From Sulfurimonas sp. (GTDB lineage Bacteria > Campylobacterota > Campylobacteria > Campylobacterales > Sulfurimonadaceae): DNA of 38,729 nucleotides. Within the stretch, counting starts at the first letter, position 1, and each line of letters begins with the position of its first letter. Of this stretch, positions 33,734 to 38,729 are shown in pieces. Both the position numbers and the translations under genes were made by a program. The notes beneath the pieces were generated by a model. It saw nothing but the letters and a program-made list of their open reading frames with translations, was not told where the DNA came from and did not search any database. Location of the stretch: assembly GCA_027448805.1 (NCBI GenBank), contig DAIDMU010000083.1:1-38729 (forward strand), given 5' to 3'.

Positions 33734-33831
33734 GGCTTTTCCAGATACAAAGATTTAGTTTGCAAATTATAGTACAAAAGATATTTATTTTATTGTGTTA
33801 GAATATATCCAACTAATTATAAGGATTTATT

Positions 33832-34800
33832 ATGAGCCATATCTACAATCTTGCGATAATAGGCGCCGGTCCTGCGGGGATTGCAACGGCGGTAGAGAGT
33901 TATTTGCAAGGCATCAGAGATATCATATTGCTTGAAAAAGACCAAAACCACAACTCTACGATACGCAAATATTACAAGGACAACAAAAGAGTAGATAAGG
34001 ATTGGAAGGGTCAAAAAGTCGAGCTTGACGGCAGAATCTACTTTGTTGACGGAACCAAAGAGACAACACTGGACTTTTTTGATGAGATTTTGGCAAACCA
34101 CTCGGTTGAGCTTAAAACCCACACCGAGGTTCAAAAGATAGAGAAAAGAGAAGAGAGTGGCAAAGAGCCATATTTCGAGGTTTTTGTCGCAGGCAGCAGC
34201 ATAATGGCAAAAAATGTCGTCGTAACGATAGGCAGAATGGGCAAGCCTAACAAACCGGAGTACAAGATAGCAACTGAGATTAAAAGCAGGGTAGGGTTTA
34301 CGCTTGATGGCTGCGTTGGCGGTGAGAAAGTTCTGGTTGTTGGCGGCGGCGACAGTGCGATTGAGTATGCGGTCGATTTAAGTGCCAAAAACGAGGTTTG
34401 CATCTGTTACAGAAGAGAGACTTTCAGGCGTGCAAATCCCACAAACCAGCGCGACATTGCAAACGCGATAATACATAAAGAGGTAGAGCCGATTTTAGGT
34501 ATAGATATAGTATCGCTTGAGAGTGACGAGGGCAGGGTCAAAGTTATATTTAACGATATAGAGCCTCGCACATTCGACAGGGTAATTTATGCAATCGGCG
34601 GTACTACGCCAAGTGCGTTTTTGGCAAGTTCTGGCATAAAAGAGGAGGACGGCAAGCCTGTCCATGATGAGAATTACGAGACGAATATTAAAGGGCTTTT
34701 TGTAGCCGGAGATATAACGCAAGAGTCCGGCGGGAGCATCGCTCTTGGTTTAAACCACGGATACGCCATCGCTTGTTATATTCAGAAAAATCACAACTAG
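33832..34800 (+). CDS. YpdA-like FAD/NAD(P) oxidoreductase
   Basis: A 322-residue flavoprotein with two Rossmann nucleotide sites: FAD at IIGAGPAGIATAVES (8-22) and NAD(P) at VLVVGGGDSAIEYAVDL, plus the late FAD motif GLFVAGDITQ. It resembles thioredoxin reductase in layout but lacks the C-x-x-C pair between the two sites, placing it nearer to YpdA/ferredoxin-NADP reductase types. Electron acceptor unknown. AAGGAT and a TAGAAT -10 box precede the ATG. It is convergent with the thioredoxin-like gene, 4 bases away. Confidence 0.8.
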   Translation: MSHIYNLAIIGAGPAGIATAVESYLQGIRDIILLEKDQNHNSTIRKYYKDNKRVDKDWKGQKVELDGRIYFVDGTKETTLDFFDEILANHSVELKTHTEVQKIEKREESGKEPYFEVFVAGSSIMAKNVVVTIGRMGKPNKPEYKIATEIKSRVGFTLDGCVGGEKVLVVGGGDSAIEYAVDLSAKNEVCICYRRETFRRANPTNQRDIANAIIHKEVEPILGIDIVSLESDEGRVKVIFNDIEPRTFDRVIYAIGGTTPSAFLASSGIKEEDGKPVHDENYETNIKGLFVAGDITQESGGSIALGLNHGYAIACYIQKNHN

Positions 34801-34804
34801 GTGA

Positions 34805-35209
34805 CTATTTTAGCTTTTGCAAAAGATTTAGGAACTCTATCTTGTTGGAGAAGCCCACGCTTTGGTGAAGAATCTCCTCTTTTTGCGGAATTATAAAATA
34901 GGTTGTGGGAACTATGGGTGTGTCCAGATATTTTGGAAAGTTTCCCTCTTCTTTATTGATAATCAGAGGGATATATTTAGATTTAATGGCACTGTCTACG
35001 TTTTTATCAACAAGTGTTTTGTTTTCAAACTTGGTGCACCAAGGACAGTAGTTGGTTATCATTAAAACCATAAGGTTCTTTTTTTCTTTTTTTGCTTTGT
35101 TTAGCGCTGTTTCATACTCTGTCTCATATGACATCTTTTTTGCAAACTCTTTGTACCCCTCCGCAAAAACAAGAGTGCACATGAGCAGAAGTATTACTGT
35201 TTTTTTCAT
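34805..35209 (-). CDS. Periplasmic thioredoxin-like protein (C-P-W-C)
   Basis: A 134-residue protein with a signal peptide (ILLLMCTLVFAEG, cleavage near residue 16) and a thioredoxin fold. The redox pair is in TNYCPWCTKFENKTL, and the cis-proline region is TPIVPTTYFIIP. It is probably a periplasmic thiol reductase or thiol-delivery protein of the SoxW/DsbC-like group. Its ATG overlaps the previous stop by 4 bases, and it is the last gene of a three-gene coupled operon. Confidence 0.85.
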   Translation of the reverse strand: MKKTVILLLMCTLVFAEGYKEFAKKMSYETEYETALNKAKKEKKNLMVLMITNYCPWCTKFENKTLVDKNVDSAIKSKYIPLIINKEEGNFPKYLDTPIVPTTYFIIPQKEEILHQSVGFSNKIEFLNLLQKLK

Positions 35210-35649
35210 AAATTATCCTCAATATATTGTGCAGCAAAAACTTCAAGCAGCTCTTCTGCGTTGCCTAGCAAATCATCCTCTAGTTCTTCGACAACGAAGA
35301 TACGGCTGCTCATGTATGATACTACAAAAATCTCCTCTTTAGTGTCAAGTCTGATGGCATTTTCACCAAGCATAAGGTCCATTTTTAGAGCAATTGTGTC
35401 GCCTACGCCGATAAAGCTTATGAGAAATGCAAGTGATCTTGAGGAGAAGTTTTTTGTCTCAACACCAAGCTTTGCAGACTTTTTGGCCATCATATCCAGT
35501 ATAATCTGTTTATATTTTGTATCTATTTTGTCTGTGTTAATCTCAACAACAGGATAGTAGCTCTTTACACCGCTTAAAACAAACGGTGTCTGGGCATAAA
35601 TAGATACCGCCAAGATGGATAGAAGCAAAAATATTTTAACTGTTTTCAT
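35206..35649 (-). CDS. Secreted protein of unknown function
   Basis: A 147-residue protein with a signal peptide (KIFLLLSILAVSIYAQ, cleavage near residue 20) and no cysteine in the mature part. The mature region mixes beta strands (YYPVVEINTD, TIALKMDLMLG, EEIFVVSYM) with an acidic C-terminal helix (VVEELEDDLLGNAEELLEVF). No family is recognised. It overlaps both neighbours by 4 bases (ATGA), so it is made together with the AMMECR1-like protein and the thioredoxin-like protein. A role with the periplasmic redox protein is possible but not shown. Confidence 0.6.
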   Translation of the reverse strand: MKTVKIFLLLSILAVSIYAQTPFVLSGVKSYYPVVEINTDKIDTKYKQIILDMMAKKSAKLGVETKNFSSRSLAFLISFIGVGDTIALKMDLMLGENAIRLDTKEEIFVVSYMSSRIFVVEELEDDLLGNAEELLEVFAAQYIEDNL

Positions 35650-35996
35650 TTTATAATTGCCTTGTCCCTTTCGCTCATCTCTCCATCCTCAGTTGCCAAA
35701 ATCAGCTCTATTTCGCAATGCAGATATTCAGAAGTTGAAAGCGGTGTAGAATTTTTATCTTCAAATGCCGCCACTTTTGCATTTTTTACGATGTCATCAA
35801 GCAGGGAAACCGCTGGAGTTTTAGTAGATGATGAGCCTCTTAATTTGGAGTTTAGATAGATATTTAGCGTGGTGGCTACTTTCTCGCCAAGCAGAGGATA
35901 TTGGGCTAAAAGTCCATCTTTATCGATTGTTCTGCTTGCCTCTAACACCTCTTGTATAGAGTCTCTGGCAAGTTGCAGTAAAACAGAACGAGACAT
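35646..35996 (-). CDS. Short AMMECR1-like protein
   Basis: A 116-residue cytoplasmic protein, no signal peptide. Its parts follow AMMECR1 in order: LLQLARDSIQEVLEA, VATTLNIYLNSKLRG, VSLLDDIVKNAKVAAFED, and TPLSTSEYLHCEIELIL. AMMECR1 proteins are about 180-200 residues and carry an invariant LRGCIG; here it reads LRGSSS and the protein stops early. The AMMECR1 function itself is unknown. First gene of the three-gene operon, with a minus-strand TATAAT (36032-36027) upstream. Confidence 0.6.
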   Translation of the reverse strand: MSRSVLLQLARDSIQEVLEASRTIDKDGLLAQYPLLGEKVATTLNIYLNSKLRGSSSTKTPAVSLLDDIVKNAKVAAFEDKNSTPLSTSEYLHCEIELILATEDGEMSERDKAIIK

Positions 35997-36051
35997 TCAA
36001 AACTCCTAAAATATTAGATTTGATATATTATACTCTTTTGTCTTGGAGTTT

Positions 36052-36897
36052 TTATTTTACAGCTTTTGCCACATTTAGGTTTAGGTTTTTTAGCATCTCC
36101 AAATCCTTGCTCATAGCCCGTCCGGCCGTTGTAAGGTAATTTCCTATGACGATGGAGTTGGCACCGTGAGAAAAAATTTCATTTTGTCTCTCTCCAAACA
36201 TAACTTCTCTGCCTCCTGCAACCATAATCCTCTCTGCATTAGGAATCATCTCCCTTGTCAGCTTTATTAGTTCAAACGCCTCTTCAATAGTCAGCGAATT
36301 TGGTTTTAGCTCCAATGCTATATTGTGATGGTAAAAATTTATGGGGACTGATGTCGGATTTAGGGATTTTAGTGATTCAAGCATTGAGATTCTATCCCCT
36401 TGGCTCTCTCCAAGACCGAAAATGCCGCCGCTTATAAGAACCAGCCCCGCCTCGTTTACATTTTGACATGTAGCATATCTCTCACTCCAAGAGTGGGTTG
36501 TGCAGATTTGGTCATAAAACTCTTTAGAAGTTTCAAGATTATGGTTATAAGCTTTTATGCCAGCTTTCTTTAGAGTTAAAAGCTGCTCGAGAGTTGCCGT
36601 TCCGTTGCAGGCGATAAGACGAAGACTGGGCACCTCTTTTGTTAAAACTTCTGCAACAGAGCAGACAAAAGAGAGAGTTTTATCATTCAGCCCTTTATCG
36701 GCGCTAACCAGACAAAAGCCCAAAGCACCGCTCTCATAGGCTGCCTTTGCTTCTTTTAGGATAACTTCCATATCTTTTTGTTTGTAACGCTCAATATCTG
36801 CTTTATATCTTACGCTTTGAGAACAAAATTTGCAATCCTCATTGCATGTACCGCTGTTTATATTGCATATTGAACATAAAAAAATCTCTTTATTCAC
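36052..36897 (-). CDS. bioB: Biotin synthase
   Basis: A radical-SAM enzyme of 281 residues inserting sulfur into dethiobiotin. The cluster motif is TCNEDCKFC (C18, C22, C25), followed by SADKGLN, NGTATLEQL, YNHNLETSKEFY and SGGIFGLGES, standard for BioB. It belongs to the short epsilonproteobacterial form, while Escherichia coli BioB is about 345 residues. The start is GTG at 36897, overlapping the phosphoesterase stop by 4 bases. The bioB/topA neighbourhood is also seen in Campylobacter. Confidence 0.9.
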   Translation of the reverse strand: MNKEIFLCSICNINSGTCNEDCKFCSQSVRYKADIERYKQKDMEVILKEAKAAYESGALGFCLVSADKGLNDKTLSFVCSVAEVLTKEVPSLRLIACNGTATLEQLLTLKKAGIKAYNHNLETSKEFYDQICTTHSWSERYATCQNVNEAGLVLISGGIFGLGESQGDRISMLESLKSLNPTSVPINFYHHNIALELKPNSLTIEEAFELIKLTREMIPNAERIMVAGGREVMFGERQNEIFSHGANSIVIGNYLTTAGRAMSKDLEMLKNLNLNVAKAVK

Positions 36898-37415
36898 TTT
36901 TTATCTCTTGCGTATCTAATCTCTTCTTTTTCTATAACTTCGCTTTTTCTGACCCTTGTGTACTTGGTTACTATAAACATCTCTTCAATTATCTCCAGCA
37001 TTGCCCACTCTGAGACAGGTTTGTTTCTGGCACATACCTCACCGGAGTTTATGAACAGAGTGTTATTTATAAATTCTGATGAAAATTCATGTGTATGGCC
37101 GGATATTATAACATCTGCATCTGGCGACATGTAAAAAGGAAGATGCATAAGTTTAAATTTAGTATCTGCTATTTTAAAGTAGTGGGGCTCTTGAACTAAG
37201 TTGAAGCTGCCGTGATGAGAAGCCAGATGAGAATCGTTGTTTCCATAAACGGCTACATATTTAAGAGAGCCGTTATGGAGAATTTCAAGAGTTTCAAGTT
37301 CGACTATATCGCCGGCATGAACTATAAATTCAGCACCGTCTCTTACTAAAGTCTCTATCGCGCGTGCTGCCTTTTTAACCTTAGTGTGCGTGTCTGAAAT
37401 AATGCCTATTTTCAT
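36894..37415 (-). CDS. YfcE/MJ0936-like metallophosphoesterase
   Basis: A 173-residue calcineurin-fold phosphoesterase. Metal-binding motifs in order are ISDTHTK (D-x-H), HAGDIVE (GD), YGNND (GN[H/D]) and ISGHTHEF (GH-x-H). Such proteins hydrolyse phosphodiesters with Mn or similar metals; the physiological substrate is unknown. It lies 9 bases after the topA stop and overlaps bioB, so topA, the phosphoesterase and bioB probably share a transcript. Confidence 0.88.
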   Translation of the reverse strand: MKIGIISDTHTKVKKAARAIETLVRDGAEFIVHAGDIVELETLEILHNGSLKYVAVYGNNDSHLASHHGSFNLVQEPHYFKIADTKFKLMHLPFYMSPDADVIISGHTHEFSSEFINNTLFINSGEVCARNKPVSEWAMLEIIEEMFIVTKYTRVRKSEVIEKEEIRYARDKK

Positions 37416-37424
37416 AACTGCTGC

Positions 37425-38729
37425 CTATTTTATCTCTTCTGCTGGTGTTCTTGTTTTACACTTTATGCACTCATAGACTTCTTTGCCTCTGTAAACCCTT
37501 TTTGCCAAAGCACCGTCACAGCCTTTTTCTTTGCATTTTATGGTTGATGGTTCAAACTTAGAGATAAATTTACATTTTGGATAGGCGGCACATCCCCAAA
37601 ATGGACCTCGCCTTGAGTTTTTAAGGCTTATTTTGCCGCCGCAATCAGGGCACGGAGTAAGACTTATTTTCTCCTCAATGTTCATACTTTTTGTATTTTT
37701 ACACTCAGGATAGCCGCTGCATGCTAAAAATTGACCGTTTCTGCCGTTTTTAACTACCATCTCTTTTCCGCATTTATCGCATATCTCATCACTTGATTCA
37801 GAGGCTGTCTGCTCTTTTGCTTCTTTATCGCCCTCTACCTGTTCAGTATATTTACATTTTGGGAAACCGCTGCAAGCTATAAACTCTCCGAATCTGCCTG
37901 AGCGAAGAATAAGCTCCTCTCCACACTTGGGGCAGCCTCTGCCCAAAGGTTTTGCTGTTTTAAGAGATAGAATATTTGTTTTACCCTCTTCAACCTGCTC
38001 TAAAAACGGGAAATAAAAATCACTTAAAAGTTTTTGCCAATCATTCTCTCCCTCTGCAACTTCATCGAGCTTCTCTTCCATATTTGCCGTAAAAGAGACA
38101 TCAACTATATTTGCAAAATTTTTCTCTAAAATTTCTGTAACAGTAAATGCCATCTCTGTCGGAATAATCTGCTTTTTCTCAATAGTCACATAGGTTCTGT
38201 TGCTTAGAGTAGCAATAGTCGGAGCATAAGTTGAAGGTCTTCCTATCCCCTCGCTCTCAAGCTTTTTGATTAGAGCTGCTTCCGAGTAGCGAGCAGGCGG
38301 TTCTGTAAAGTGTTGCTCTTGGTTTATTTTTTGTATCTCGGCTGTCTCGCCCTCTGTAAGAGAGGGAAGAAGTTTGTCTTTATCCTCTGCTCCTGTTAGC
38401 GCGTAAAAACCATCAAACGTAAGCTTGCGCCCGATTGCTCTATACTCGTTATTTGCTCCACTAAAGAGAATACTTTGCTGTTCAAATATAGCATCGTTCA
38501 TTTGACAAACCATAAATCTCTCATAAATAAGACGGTAAAGTTTAATTTCATCTGGTTTTAAAAAGCTTTGCGCCACCTCTGGGGTAAACTGCAGCATTGT
38601 AGGACGGATTGCTTCGTGAGCTTCTTGTGCGCCCTTTGCCTTTTTGGTATAAACCTTAGGCTCATCCGGCAGATACTTTTTGCCAAATCTGCTCTCAATC
38701 ACACCGCGAACTGCGGTAACCGCTTCGTG
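37425..38729 (-). CDS. topA: DNA topoisomerase I, C-terminal part (cut by window edge)
   Basis: Frame open from the window edge to the stop at 37425: 434 residues, lacking the toprim domain and the active tyrosine. Visible are the gate region (AHEAIRPTMLQF, then SEAALIKKLESEGIGRPSTYAPTI and RTYVTIEKK) and a C-terminal tail with four zinc-ribbon units: CPKCGEEL...C..FPKC, CDKCGKEM...CSGYPEC, CPDCGGK...CAAYPKC and a final CKEKGC...CIKC. It relaxes negative supercoils. The internal GTG at 38702 is not a start, because family residues continue upstream. Confidence 0.95.
   Translation of the reverse strand, partial: HEAVTAVRGVIESRFGKKYLPDEPKVYTKKAKGAQEAHEAIRPTMLQFTPEVAQSFLKPDEIKLYRLIYERFMVCQMNDAIFEQQSILFSGANNEYRAIGRKLTFDGFYALTGAEDKDKLLPSLTEGETAEIQKINQEQHFTEPPARYSEAALIKKLESEGIGRPSTYAPTIATLSNRTYVTIEKKQIIPTEMAFTVTEILEKNFANIVDVSFTANMEEKLDEVAEGENDWQKLLSDFYFPFLEQVEEGKTNILSLKTAKPLGRGCPKCGEELILRSGRFGEFIACSGFPKCKYTEQVEGDKEAKEQTASESSDEICDKCGKEMVVKNGRNGQFLACSGYPECKNTKSMNIEEKISLTPCPDCGGKISLKNSRRGPFWGCAAYPKCKFISKFEPSTIKCKEKGCDGALAKRVYRGKEVYECIKCKTRTPAEEIK

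Overview
The window comes from a low-GC, flagellated Campylobacterota (epsilonproteobacterial) chromosome, most probably a Sulfurimonas-like sulfur oxidiser or a close relative. This is inferred from gene content: a bioB-topA neighbourhood as in Campylobacter, a FlhX-type FlhB fragment, an orphan DUF234 protein, a TIGR04219-type outer membrane protein, DUF4395 membrane proteins, and AT-rich promoters with clear -10 boxes but variable -35 boxes. It looks like ordinary chromosome. I see no insertion sequence, prophage, CRISPR array or rRNA; one tRNA is present.

Layout. 1-4884: end of tpx (thiol peroxidase), an outer membrane barrel protein, then a leftward operon DUF234 protein - tex - GNAT acetyltransferase; tex appears to start at an ATT codon that overlaps the upstream stop. 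4976-5051: tRNA-Arg(CCT). 5053-8297: an EF-hand-like calcium-loop protein, a FliK-like protein coupled to FlhX (a free FlhB C-terminal domain), and a small unknown gene. 8417-15865: a signalling cluster with two tandem EAL-HDOD paralogues that have lost the phosphodiesterase residues, ywbE and dbpA, a YgjP-like metallopeptidase, a PAS protein with a degenerate GGDEF domain, and a CHASE-PAS-GGDEF cyclase split by a one-base frameshift. 15936-22593: ABC-F ATPase, RBBP9-like hydrolase, gltX, a SurA-like chaperone, dCMP deaminase, a cysteine-poor NifU-like protein, ArsC and a CopD-like membrane protein.

22604-29027 is an assimilatory sulfate-reduction locus. An Rrf2 regulator and a DUF4395 membrane protein run leftward. 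A second DUF4395 gene, a DUF2061 gene, cysH (Fe-S APS reductase type), cysD, cysN and a siroheme sulfite/nitrite reductase run rightward. The reductase is interrupted by a one-base frameshift. The intergenic region carries two well-formed divergent sigma-70 promoters and two short palindromes that could be regulator sites. Sulfate activation to APS, direct APS reduction to sulfite and sulfite reduction to sulfide are all encoded, with no APS kinase and no classical sulfate transporter here.

29107-38729: upp with a coupled methyltransferase, beta-carbonic anhydrase, asnB with a methyltransferase, a YpdA-like flavoprotein, a tightly coupled three-gene operon (AMMECR1-like protein, secreted unknown, periplasmic thioredoxin-like protein), then bioB, a YfcE-like phosphoesterase and the 3' part of topA, cut by the window edge.

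The most interesting points are the ATT start of tex, the DUF4395/DUF2061/Rrf2 arrangement around the cys genes, the FliK-like/FlhX pair, the AMMECR1-like operon, and two one-base frameshifts in short A/T runs that could be real mutations or assembly errors.
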